A DNA stretch of 64,000 bases, from contig NC_053037.3 in NCBI RefSeq assembly GCF_002575655.3, positions 48,496,242-48,560,241 of the forward strand, read 5' to 3'. Made by a program: the position numbers and the translations under genes. The notes under the pieces are model-generated. The model saw only the letters and a program-made list of their open reading frames with translations, had not been told where the DNA came from and searched no databases. Positions 45,506-55,700 of this stretch are shown here, in pieces; position 1 is the stretch's first letter, and the number at the start of each line of letters is the position of its first letter. This stretch comes from Aegilops tauschii subsp. strangulata. Its lineage: Eukaryota > Streptophyta > Magnoliopsida > Poales > Poaceae.

Positions 45506-47611
45506 GCCTTTTGCAGATGTGAGTATCCGTATGGCTTCAGATGTTTGGGCTCAGTACCTTCGGGGGTATATAGTGATCATGGATTCTTTTTTTTGTAAGG
45601 ACTTAGGTTCTTGAAACACCTACTCTTAAGAGTTCAGTAGGGTTGAAATTGGATCAGAGATCAGAGATGTTAGGTTTACTGAGTTGACCATGCACCATTG
45701 AGACATCATGCAGAACTAAGCTTGTTCTGATTTAGTAGCAATCAGCTCTTCTCCTTCCGCCTGGTACAGCTTTCCTCCTCCCCTCTTGATTCCTTCCAGC
45801 ACCACTTAAACACTGCGGAAAGGGTTTTGACCAGCTAGTCAGATTGCCCCATTACGGGTGTGTTACGCCAGAAAGTTCCTCAATCCTGTGCCTGTTCCCG
45901 AGCGAGTCAGTCCCATTTCGATGACGAACGACACGATTTGTGCCTCCATAGAGCTTCCCATTTGACATTTCTCCATCACGAGAGATTCTCTCCAGCCACA
46001 GGTTCCCCAGTGGTACGTCCGGGGTCGGTTCAATCAGTGCGCTATCAGTCCAGTACCATTAGCTCTCCAAGGGTCGCAATCCATTCTTTCCGGGCAAGCC
46101 AGTTCAGTTCCTTTCTGGTAGCAAGAGATCCCATATCAGATTAAGTAAAGGGATTACCTAGCTAGCGCATATCGAAGAGTTGGAGACTTCCTGCCACTAT
46201 AGAAAAAGTCGTTGATGGATCAATTTCTGTAGGTGGGTCTCAACTCGGATCGAGACATTCGGATTTGCCGATGAAGAGTACTGCCTTGGAGGGGTAGGGG
46301 TTGTAGGGGAAGAACCAACCTTTTGTAGGTAGCAAAACATCTCACTCAGTAACTAAATTAGAGTTCGATCTTTTACGTTTGTGTTGTCTTTTTGCATTTT
46401 TGTTTCGATCCGACATCAGATCTGAGTTATTGTTCACTGACTATATCTTAGACCATTGCGATCTCTTTCTTTCACTTGGTTTTTCTTCCTTCCCTTTGGT
46501 ACTCCTTAACTCGGAGATACTCCTTCGGTACTACTTGGCTACTACTTGAACAGATGGGTTTAGTCCCTTCCTTCGGGCAACGTTTTCTCCGGGTACCACC
46601 GGGTTGAAAGAAATCCCTTACTATTAGGACATAGTGTTCGGTACGAATTAAGGCTATTGGATTGACTTTCTTTAATGTTGCATCTGATTTTAACTATTTC
46701 ATAGCCTCCCGTCCCGAGCAAACGTCGAGAGCAGGGTGTTGAGCCAAAAAGTAAAATCCATAGAGTTGGGGACTAAAGAGACTCTTTTTTTACAGCCAAC
46801 CATGAAGAGAAGAGAGTCTCAGAGTAGATTCGGTAATGTTGAGTCGATCTAGTATGGAAAATTCCTCGCTGTGCGCTCGCCTTTTGCCTGCTTCTGCTTC
46901 ATCTGCAGATCGGATTCCTTCCCCAGAGTTCTTACTTATAGGCTTTATAGCCAAGCAATAGAATAGCTGCTTCTTCTAAAGCGGATTAGAGTGCGATGAC
47001 CAAAGCTACGGAGCGGCCTCTACCACTTTCCCTACTGTTCTGGTTGAACTAGGGCTTTGGCTGAGCGACCACCTTCTTCCAGTATTCTTAGCTTACTGTC
47101 TGCTTCCTCCCTGATCGGTGCTGACTGACTGTTCTTGCTTGTCTTGGGCCTGCTCTAGTTTTGGTGCTGCTAACTAAGGGTCGAATTTCGTGACTTGATG
47201 AAGAGGAAGCCGAGTATCTTTGGTCTTGAAGAGTCAGGCCAATCCAACTGCTTGCTCCTGCCCAACTCAGTCTCAGTCGTACCATAATGCGCCTGGACTC
47301 AACACTTTTCTTGCTCCAAGACCACCCTCTAGCCCTCATGTAAATAGATGACAGAATTGTAAACAATCATAGAATGATTTAAGCTGAGGAACATAGAGGT
47401 CTCTCCCACCATTTTTATCATATACCTCTGGAATAGTGTTGAAATCACACGCCACTAAGCAGTTTTTTAAACCAAGTGGTTTATCTTAGTGTGCTAGCCG
47501 CTGCTTCATTTCGTATAGCGATAACGCTTTCTCTTTCTTAGCGCTCCACCCCGCGGAGAACTCTGGTTGCGCTTTGGTTGGCTTTCTCTTTTTTTTATTT
47601 TCTCTGACTGG

Positions 47612-47621
<10 letters not shown>
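45506..47621. other. Gene-poor spacer
   Basis: No gene recognised. ORFs 45860-46144 (plus) and 47088-47366 (minus) carry no known motif. Confidence 0.3.
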
Positions 47622-47658
<37 letters not shown>

Positions 47659-47659
47659 T

Positions 47660-47694
<35 letters not shown>
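47622..47694 (+). tRNA. trnM: tRNA-Met (CAU), elongator, plastid type
   Basis: The 73-nt plus-strand sequence runs from ACCTACTTGACTCAGCGG, through an anticodon loop TTCATAT with CAT, to a T arm CATTGGTTCAAATCCAATAG and acceptor AGTAGGT plus A. The acceptor stem pairs at all seven positions. This is the plastid-derived elongator tRNA-Met that angiosperm mitochondria use. The outermost anticodon-stem pair is C.A. Confidence 0.95.
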
Positions 47695-47696
<2 letters not shown>

Positions 47697-47887
47697 GCCG
47701 GCCGAAACCCCCGCTTTTGCCAGCATGACAGCAAGCACAGACTGGCATCAAGGAGTAGAATGACCAAAGCATCGGTTGCTTCCACTTGTTTGTTGCCTTC
47801 TTCGACCGACAGACAAGGTACCCCCCCTCTTTTTCTCTTGCGAACCTACGTTGAGCTTGGGACAACCCGCGACTGGCATAGGATATT

Positions 47888-48463
47888 TCAAAAGCACCAG
47901 GATCCATCCTTCTTATGAACCAAGAGCACTGGAGAAGCGAAGGGGCTCGTGCTGCGATGAATAATGCCATTGTTCATCATCTCACAGATTTGCTTCTCAA
48001 TCTCTGTTTTCTGGTGGGGTGCATATCTATATGGCCGGACATTTACTGGCACTGCACCTGGCACCAACGGAATTTGGTGGTCACAGGCACGACGAGGGGG
48101 TAATTCCTTTGGCTCCCGGAACAAAGCATCAAACTCCTGTAGCAGTTCTTGAACAGCTGGAGGTGTCTGCTCTGCAGGATCAGCATCCAGAGTAATTGCT
48201 TGCAGATCATGCTCCTGGTGAATCTGACGCACTTGCACACACTGGCTAACAGCACCCCGTTTCAGCAATCCTTGCAGCTTACGGACAGAGATTGGACGGC
48301 AGGAAGGATTATCTTGAATGCCATTGAGAGTGATGCGGCGCCCTTTGTGCGTGAATTTCATACGACGATGACGCCAATGTACCCACATCGGGCTATGGTC
48401 TTCGAACCGCTCTTGCCCTCCCCTTTCACTTCCATAGTGGTCTTCTTTGGCCGGCCCACTCAT
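47888..48463 (-). mobile_element. Ty3/gypsy protease-RT linker and RT start, open 191 codons
   Basis: An uninterrupted minus-strand frame reads HWRHRRMKFTHKGRRITLNG (the linker after protease), then PPAVQELLQEFDALFREPKE, RRACDHQIPLVPGAVPVNVR and PYRYAPHQKTEIEKQ, then [20 protein letters not shown] at its end. This is the segment between protease and the first RT motif of a plant gypsy element. It is the best-preserved gypsy frame here but is cut off inside RT. It lies just downstream of trnM. Confidence 0.88.
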
Positions 48464-50089
48464 TTCACTCTCAAGCTCTCTGAGAAGAGAGAATCCGATT
48501 CAAGATGTTTCGAATTCAGCCTTTCCTTCATGTTTGTGCTTTAAGTCTGTTCGTACTTTTCAGTATATAAGAGAATGACTGAACTCGCGTTGAAAGCTAT
48601 TAAACAACGGCTGACAGAGACTCGTAAGAGGGAGAGCGGTAGCAAAAATGAGATCTTTCGTCTAGACAGAAGAGAGATCCTTTCCTTCCTTTCTATAGGA
48701 AATGACTGATGTTGCTAAGTCACCTTCCGCTGCTCTTGCGTCATCCCTTTTCCAATTCTTTTTGTATGGCTCGGTTGCATCCGATTGATCGATCCCTAGT
48801 CACTGATTACATGCATGAGTTCTTTGATTCACTACTGACTTCTTTTGTGGAGCCGAGTTCGCCGACTGAGACTACTTGAAAAGAATTTTCGACCAACCGA
48901 TCTCACGACGATGAGTCACCCACATACTTAACAAAAAATGCAAATAGAAGAGCAAGTAAATCAAGCTCAATTACAACTCACTCTGATCAAATAGCACTCA
49001 GGTATAGGATTTCCAGCGGAAAGGTAGCCTTGCTCGCTTCTTTACCCTTGTACGCACAAATCTAGCTCATAGCAGCACTTTCGAGTTTGGTTACTTAAGT
49101 ACTGAGATTGGAACAACTTAGCGCGGGAAGTCCCATATCTTGTCTTAGCCTCGCCTCACCTATTTCCTCATAACGAGATCAGAATGAAATAGAATGGAAT
49201 CTCAAGTCTTAGCTAGATCAGGGCTACCACGTTCCCTCAGACGAAAAAGAAAAGAATACTAGACCTGTTGGACTCGCAAAGTAGGATCAGGCTTTTTCTA
49301 CTAGAAACAGAGGAGAGCGAAAACTAAGTCAAAGGGGAAGAGCTGTTTATGAGCATTTTAAGGCCGGTTGACAACATCCAATGTCTCCCACGAGGGTGCC
49401 TGAAACTCCAGTTTTTCTAGGCAGAGGTAGGTATATATATATTTAACACATTTTAGTTTGTAGGAAGATTCCCCGCTCTGAAATTTTTTCTATTTGGAGC
49501 TTCTTCCAAAGAGGTTGGGATTCTAGTTTCAATTGGATGTGTCCCGGTAAGATCGTTAACGACTGATATACTGCCTGAGAAAGGGCATGCTCTCCCCTCT
49601 GCGTATCGAGAGAAAGAAACAACTTCCTAATTCCAGTTTCTTTCATTTATACCTACGATATCCACGCTAAAGATGAAAACTTTTGCAGTTCATATCAGCC
49701 TGAATGAGGAAGTAGAGTCAGTTTCGTCCATAAACTGGGCCGAAGATCTGACAGAGGTTGACTTGCTGGCTTGTGAGTTGCCAGCTCCATAGTTGATTGC
49801 TAACCAGAGGATAGTGACAGCCAATATTCCTATTCCTGCTTGTGTGCTTGTTTGCTATTCTTCCTGTTCCTGTTACGAGACGACCTCGGCTCAAGCTGGC
49901 CCCACACTGAAAGTCGTCAAGCAGTCTTGGGCTCCATCAATCAGTGAGGAGGAAACCAAAACCTGTTGGAGTTCCCCGCCATCACCTCGCCTAGATCCGG
50001 GGGTTCATACCCTCCTGTAGCAGAGATGTAAGTCGCAAAGGCTACTTGCCTGCCGAGGGGGGAGAACTACCTAGTATCAAATTCACAAA
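48464..50089. other. Spacer leading to the mitochondrial/nuclear boundary
   Basis: No gene recognised. Composition still resembles the left part up to roughly 50.0 kb. Confidence 0.3.
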
Positions 50090-50500
50090 GCAGCACATTT
50101 AGTAGTTGACATCTTATATTAAAAAGACATTACAAACCGGAGACAAAAGATAGGATTTCGATGAGATCAACGCAATCAATCGATACAATGCGGTCTACAA
50201 CGCTACGGTGCTCGTGCTTATATAGGCACCACCGTACAGAGACTAAAACGAGGAGTATATAATTTACCTATTCCTACTACTACTGGAACTAGAGTTCCTA
50301 GTTCAACTCGGACAAGTACTAAATAATTTATTTATTTTGAAACGGAACAAGTACTAAAATAATCGATGACTCCTAACCGGACACAAATTAAACTTGTTCA
50401 CTTTCCATGCGATCCGGCAGGCACGGCTCCAATCACCGGTACGCACGGACGAGCACGATATGCTTCGCAATCAACGAAAAATTTGCGCAAGCGGTCTCTC
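50000..50500. other. Approximate boundary between mitochondrial-type and nuclear-type DNA
   Basis: To the left lie mitochondrial genes and their spacers. To the right the sequence has features of grass chromosomes: promoter-like GC-rich patch, MITE, LTR repeats, degenerate tandem arrays. No sharp breakpoint can be read; the change in texture falls near 50.05-50.15 kb. Confidence 0.5.
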
Positions 50501-50504
50501 CCTC

Positions 50505-50780
50505 CTCCCTGTCCAAACCCTAGCGGAACGAGATCGTCTAACGTAGGTTGAAACTACTGCAGAGGGACGTCCTTCTCGCATCACCGTTCAGCAGCCATCC
50601 GACGGCAGAAGCTTTCACTCGCAATGAAAACCAGCGACGTGTGGGGTAAACACAGCTTAGCCACCGGCCCAGAAACGTGATGCGGCCCAATCTGACCCAA
50701 TAGGAGGAGAAAATGTCGCGAGGATACAGAAACACGCGGGAGGATCACAGAAACGGCGCGAGAGAGATGGAAAAGAGCGT
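50505..50780 (+). promoter_or_regulatory. Promoter-like segment with telo-box and site II-like motifs
   Basis: AAACCCTAGC (50515-50524) is a telo-box as found near starts of plant housekeeping genes. GGCCCA words at about 50668 and 50683 are the complement of site II TGGGCC elements. An open frame with a possible 5' splice site follows at 50.8-50.9 kb. The 84 bp at 50525-50608 recur inverted inside the LTRs. Promoter function is inference. Confidence 0.35.
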
Positions 50781-50888
50781 GTTCTGGTGAAGGAGTCGAT
50801 CGCCGGAGAAGAACCTGCCATGTTTTTCAATCGCGTTCTAGTGAAGGCGTCGATCGTCGGAGAACGATCTGCTCTATTCTTCAATCTT
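50781..50888 (+). repeat. 54-bp tandem duplication in an open frame
   Basis: Two units (50781-50834, 50835-50888) read VLVKESIAGEEPAMFFNR and VLVKASIVGERSALFFNL in the plus frame. Immediately after comes GTATGT, which could be a splice donor. The opposite strand is also open (50657-50932), so the coding strand, if any, is undecided. Confidence 0.6.
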
Positions 50889-51540
50889 GTATGTACGTCT
50901 GAAACTTGCTTTTCTTCTGCCATCTTCCCCATAAATCGCTCACTGGAATTGACGTTAGGAACATCAGATTGCTTTCAACTTGATCAAACTCTCCCCTTTA
51001 TTAATGTAAAAAGCAGACGACTGAGGATGACCAGCTCTCCTTTTCAATCCGGTGCTTAAGTCTGAAGTTTCCATGAGTAGCTCACTAGAACTGATAGAAT
51101 TCTGAAGGTTCCATGAGTTCCTACTTCTTGCTTATTTTCACGAGGTTTCACAAATTTTAGTAAGAATCACATGAACTTCTCTCTTATCCTGAAATATGTC
51201 ACTTGCACAAGTTCTTTGGTCATGATTATTTTTCCATTGTGGAGGTATATTGTCCGGTTTGGTACCTCATGTTGGCAGGCAATGTAAAATTTTGGATGAA
51301 GTTTGGGTACTTTTGTTCTTGGAAGTCATATGCTCTAACTTGAGTGATCCTAAAGAAGCAAGCAATTGGAACAGTTTCCGTTCTGTAATGTCAAGTGTTT
51401 AGTTTGGGCTATAGTTCACTTTGGTCAAGTTTAGATGATCTCTTTTGTCTGATGCACTATATTACAATGATTTTTTATTTAATGTTATGGACCATAGTTC
51501 ACTTTATTTAATCTCTTTTTCCTCCTACACTATATCAATT

Positions 51541-51652
51541 TCACAAATGGAACAACATCACTTGTACAAATTTCAAATGGACAACATCACTTGTATGCTC
51601 ACAAGTGGACAACATCCCTTGTATCAATTTCTAATGGACATCGTCAATGATA
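51541..51652 (+). repeat. Short tandem repeat, about 28-31 bp period
   Basis: Four diverging units built on AATGGACAACATCACTTGTA. Confidence 0.65.
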
Positions 51653-51731
51653 TGCTCTGCTCTTTCTGATATGCTCTGCACTATATTACAACGATTTCCA
51701 ATTCACTAGTGTGCTCACAAATGGACAGCAT

Positions 51732-51824
51732 CACTGATCTTTCTGTTAGTAGAAAAGAGAGAAAGTTTATCATTTCCCAAAATATTGAGAGGAGCACTGA
51801 TCTTTCTGTTAGTAGAAAAGAGAG
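51732..51824 (+). repeat. Direct repeat of 30 bp, 63-bp period
   Basis: CACTGATCTTTCTGTTAGTA plus ten more bases occurs identically at 51732-51761 and 51795-51824. Confidence 0.85.
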
Positions 51825-52168
51825 AGAGTTTAAATACAAGTTTGGTACATGGCCAACCTCTAGCACCTTGGTACACAGCTGAAAAACATCAGCTATAACC
51901 CAAATCATCAATGAATATCATGCTCACAAATTGACAAGCATCAATGCTCTGCTCTTAAATTGAGAACATTAATATACAATCTCAGTACAATCTGAGTTCT
52001 AGATTCCTCACAAAATACAAATTCGGTTTGTACATCTGAAAATTCATTTCAGACTCCAGCTGCTGAGCTACTGTCTGCCTCCTCTAGCGTCATACTGCAG
52101 GCCGCAACGCACTCCAGGCTATGTGTTGGTCGCCCTTCATCCGCGGCTGCTCGCGCTTAGCAACGCGG

Positions 52169-53364
52169 TGTTAGAAAAAATTAGGTTTTTGGAGCTAAAC
52201 GGCCTACCCTCTATTCCTCTACCTTATCGGTGGTGCCGCTCACAATGCATATTGAGGCTAGAGGGTGGGACCTTATATAGACTCCAAGTTTCAGATATTT
52301 CAATCTGTTTCCAGTTAGTACTTGTGACTTGTCAAACCAACCACAATAATTAACAGCCAGTTACCGAGTCCAAATACCGTTAATCAATTTGGTCCCATAC
52401 ACGCATGTGTGAGTCATGCGCCGAGTTTGAATTCAAAATCAAACTCGCAGGCTTTAACAATCCATAGAGCCAATCCTACGGACAACCTGGCATTCCGCTC
52501 TATACTGTTTCCGGGTATAATTCCAGTGTATTCATATAAACTGTGTTCTGTATTCTAGTATAGCCGTACCGGCTTTCTTAAGTATATTTTCTTAAGTACA
52601 ATTCCACATCAAGTATTCCCGGTTATTTCCATGAATACTTCCACAGTGAGGTTTTTATTCCGGGAGTATAATAATGTAGTGGACATATAAAAATATTGCA
52701 AGCCACAAATTCCTACACGCGGCACATACTTGGCACCTCCTGCAACGGTCGCGAGCCCGACGGCATGGTGCAGACACGCGGTGGTGGCGGCCATGGCATT
52801 GCCAGCGACTCTCCCTCTTGCGCTGACCCAGGCGGCGGTAGCGGTCGCACTCCCTCGCAGGTGTGGCAATGGCAGCGGCGATTGCTCTCTCACCTGCGGC
52901 GGAGCTAGGGTTACGCACCGTCATGGCAATGGCGAGCGCAGGCGATGTCGAGCGAACGACGACGGGGAGTAAACAGATGGATGTATTTTTCTTTTCTGGA
53001 CTGGGCCGTATCTCTTCTAGGCTGGCATTCCGCTGCTTTCTAACTCTGTTTCCCTGGTTCCCACTTGCTGCCGTCGGATGGCTGCTGAACGGTGATGCCA
53101 GAAGGACGTCCCTCGGCAATAGTTTCAACCTACATTAGAGGATCTCGTTCCACCCTAGCCGCCCTTACCCGTTGCCCATGGCCGACGCTAGCGGCCGCGC
53201 GGTCCGTAGCACACACACCAGTTTCTCAACACAGCGCTCCCCCTCGACATTTTCTTCTTCTCGGTTACGCATAGCATGGGTATCATATATATTGAGAGAG
53301 AAAAAAGGGTACAAGAGCCCCTCCACGACGGTGTTACAACACACCCGTCTACTCCACACTAACA
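52169..53364 (-). mobile_element. LTR A (3' LTR of element 1, minus orientation), 1196 bp
   Basis: The segment begins TGTTAG and ends CTAACA, a perfect 6-bp terminal inversion. On the minus strand a TATA box (CTATATAAGG, 52271-52280 reversed) lies about 100 bp before the LTR end, as expected for a U3/R boundary. It recurs at 62090-63284 and in part at 54523-54944. The middle is GC-rich and holds a minus frame of 157 codons (52655-53128) kept in both full LTRs. It has inserted into a GC-rich sequence; CGCGG (52164-52168) would be its left target duplication. Confidence 0.8.
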
Positions 53365-54522
53365 CATAAATCTACGTCTCATTCGACACCCACATTTGAA
53401 TCCGTGAGAAGAAGATATCTAAACCCGGTGTTCTCAACAATCCCACCGTCCTCCAAGTTCTACCGTCAACAAGAACCCTGCCTAGCAACCGCTGCAAAGA
53501 TGGCGACTCACCGCAAACTATACCGATCTGGTGCTTCCACAACTCCCAAAAGGCCAGTGTGAGCAAAGCTCGCAGATCCTTGTCATGCATGCCTTGTATG
53601 CACTTGCCCAAGATCCAAACAGGGAGGGTGCTTGTCTGCGCGGGGGTCCAGTCCGGCTTGTCCAGAGCCGTGCACAGCTGTAGCCAGAAGGCTCTCGAGA
53701 AGACGCACTGCAACATGATATGACTCATGGTTTCATCCTTCTGGTTGCAAAGTATGCAAGTATCCTGATGCGGCAGTCCACGTCTAGCCAAACGATCGGA
53801 GGTCCAACAACGGTTCTTCATGGCGAGCCAAACAAAGAACCGGCACTGCAGGGGGGCTCTAGACTTCCACGTGAAATCAGCCGTGGGGGCAAGCTGTCTT
53901 TCCATGAACAACGCTGCATACGCTGATCGGGCAGTGTAAGCGCCACCCGGCTCGCAAGCCCACTTGGTGACATCCGGAGTCCCAACTTGTATTTGTATGT
54001 TTCCAACGCGCTTCCCCTCGACTTCATAATGAAGCAGCTCATCGGTATCGACGATTCTACTTCTTAGAGTACACAACAAGCCTTCGGGAGCCTCCCATTG
54101 ATACACCATGGGCCGTCTGGTGTGGCCCACTAAATATGGGGTCCTCGGCCCGGACCACCAGGCCAGGAGACGATTTGATGAGAGACCCTCCCCCCTCCTC
54201 CCGACTGGGACACCGTTATCACTCATGTAAGGGAAGTGACCTACGAGGTCGGATCAGACTTTTGCTAGTCGGATGTGATCCAACCAGGGGCCGAGTAGAC
54301 CTTTGGGCATCTAGAGTCCAAATGGGTCTCAAGTGTTGAGTCCATGATGGGATGTCTATATAAGTGGAGGGATACCGCGGTGCGAGGTAATCGATTGATC
54401 GAAATTAGATTGCCCATGTATCAGTTGACCACGATCGAATCGGCAGAGTAAGCAGCGGAATTGATTATGGATCGAATCGAGTTGACGACAACGTCGTTAA
54501 CCCTAACCGGCTCAGACGCCAA
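53365..54522 (-). mobile_element. Internal region of element 1 (non-autonomous LTR element)
   Basis: Only 1158 bp lie between LTR A and LTR B. Read on the minus strand there is a primer-binding-like site directly after LTR B (TTGGCGTCTGAGCCGG, plus 54507-54522; TGG would pair with a tRNA CCA tail), a leader of about 280 bp, the zf-RVT ORF, and only 7 bp before LTR A. No gag, protease, integrase or RT is present. A clear polypurine tract is not visible before LTR A, which is unusual. The primer tRNA is not identified. Confidence 0.65.
53372..54226 (-). CDS. LINE-type zinc-knuckle (zf-RVT) protein carried by the LTR element
   Basis: An intact 284-codon frame starts ATG 54226 and stops TAG 53372-53374. 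Residues about 95-185 match the zf-RVT domain found downstream of the RT in plant LINEs: YTARSAYAALFMER, FTWKSRAPLQCRFFVWLAMK, NRCWTSDRLARRGLPHQD, then the zinc ligands CILCNQKDETMSHIMLQC (C-x2-C-x8-H-x4-C). A tail with FWELWKHQ follows, also typical of these LINE C-termini. The RT itself is missing. The ORF sits between two LTRs on the LTRs' coding strand, so a LINE 3' part seems captured by an LTR element. A second copy near 63.3-64 kb has a nonsense change. Function is unknown; nucleic-acid binding is possible. Confidence 0.72.
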   Translation of the reverse strand: MSDNGVPVGRRGEGLSSNRLLAWWSGPRTPYLVGHTRRPMVYQWEAPEGLLCTLRSRIVDTDELLHYEVEGKRVGNIQIQVGTPDVTKWACEPGGAYTARSAYAALFMERQLAPTADFTWKSRAPLQCRFFVWLAMKNRCWTSDRLARRGLPHQDTCILCNQKDETMSHIMLQCVFSRAFWLQLCTALDKPDWTPAQTSTLPVWILGKCIQGMHDKDLRALLTLAFWELWKHQIGIVCGESPSLQRLLGRVLVDGRTWRTVGLLRTPGLDIFFSRIQMWVSNET

Positions 54523-54944
54523 TGTTAGAAAAAATTAGGTTTTTGGAGCTAAACAGCCTACCTCTATTCCTCTGCCTTATCGGTGGTGCCGCTCACAATG
54601 CATATTAAGACTAGAGGGTGGGACCTTATATAGACTTCAAGTTCCAGATATTTCAATTTGTTTCCAGTTAGGACTCGTGACTTGTCAAACCAACCAGAAT
54701 AATTAACAACCAGTTACCGAGTCCAAATACCGTTAATCAATTTGGTCCCATACACGCATGTGTGAGTCATGCGCCGAGTTTGAATTCAAAATCAAACTCG
54801 CAGGCTTTAACAATCCATAGAGCCAATCCTACGGACAACCTGGCATTCCGCTCTATAGTGTTCCCGGGTATAATTCCAGTGTATTAATATAAACTGTGTT
54901 CTGTATTCCAGTATAGCCGTACCGGCTTCCTTAAGTATATTTTC
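54523..54944 (-). mobile_element. LTR B (5' LTR of element 1), truncated to 422 bp
   Basis: It begins TGTTAG and follows LTR A, with a TATA box at 54624-54633 (minus), until similarity ends abruptly at 54944 (…ATATTTTC). The remaining 770 bp of this LTR are absent here, so a later insertion or rearrangement cut it. It differs from LTR A at about 5% of its first 230 bp but is almost identical to the left part of LTR C. Confidence 0.8.
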
Positions 54945-55700
54945 CGCCATAAATAAATGATTGTCATAATAGACACTGTTTGAATTCCTTCTCATGCAAG
55001 ATTAGTATAATAGTGTATCCATCAATAATAATTTTCCTCCACAAAACGGAGTTTGAGGGCATAATTTCCAATTCCAAGTTTATTGACTTTAGAATTTCCT
55101 TGGAATTTTTTGCATGGAAGTATATATGATATATGAAAAATCCCGTGCATACAGATTATAGACATACCTTCCACTTTTCCTAATTGCATTGAGAAAATAC
55201 TATATCTTCCGCTTCAAGGTGTAACCAATAATATTTGGGCAAATCCTTCCCTCGGAGAGTTTCTATCTTCCTCCATAGAGCAAATAATGTCCCATATCGC
55301 AATGAAGTTAAATTGAAAATTCAATTCTTTCAATAAATTCTGCATAAAGTTAACCAATATATATCCAGCAAAATGTATTCTCAATATATATAAACACTAT
55401 TCTGACCACGGGATCAGAATAATATTCTGATCACAACCTGAACTGCCTGAGTAACGCGCCTGAACTTCCTTCTATACGAACCTGACCTTCGGGCTATCTT
55501 CGCAACTGTGGCTTCCCTCGCGAATTATTTTGGTTAGTCGTGTTCTATATGATGTTAGTGTAATCTAGAAACGTTTTTTAGCAACTAAATACCAGTTTTA
55601 AATAGGAATCTCGCTCTTTGGCGGATTTTGTTTTCCGGTCGTGATGAAATTGCGTTTTTTGTAATTTACTGCCTGGGTTGTTCGACCTGAACTTCTCCCA
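54945..55700. other. AT-rich nuclear sequence, unassigned
   Basis: No gene recognised; begins where LTR B is cut. Confidence 0.35.

Larger units (their letters stand above)
50895..52168. other. Nuclear non-coding stretch with short tandem repeats
   Basis: AT-rich, intron-like sequence to about 52.0 kb, then a GC-rich piece (52050-52168) that is interrupted by the LTR element. Between 51541 and 51652 a word like ACAAATGGACAACATCACTT recurs about four times at 28-31 bp. At 51732-51761 and 51795-51824 a 30-bp sequence is directly repeated. Confidence 0.4.

Noticed and set aside
52655..53128. 157-codon Arg/Cys-rich frame as a gene
   Set aside because: It lies inside an LTR and is favoured by GC-rich composition; listed only as a finding.
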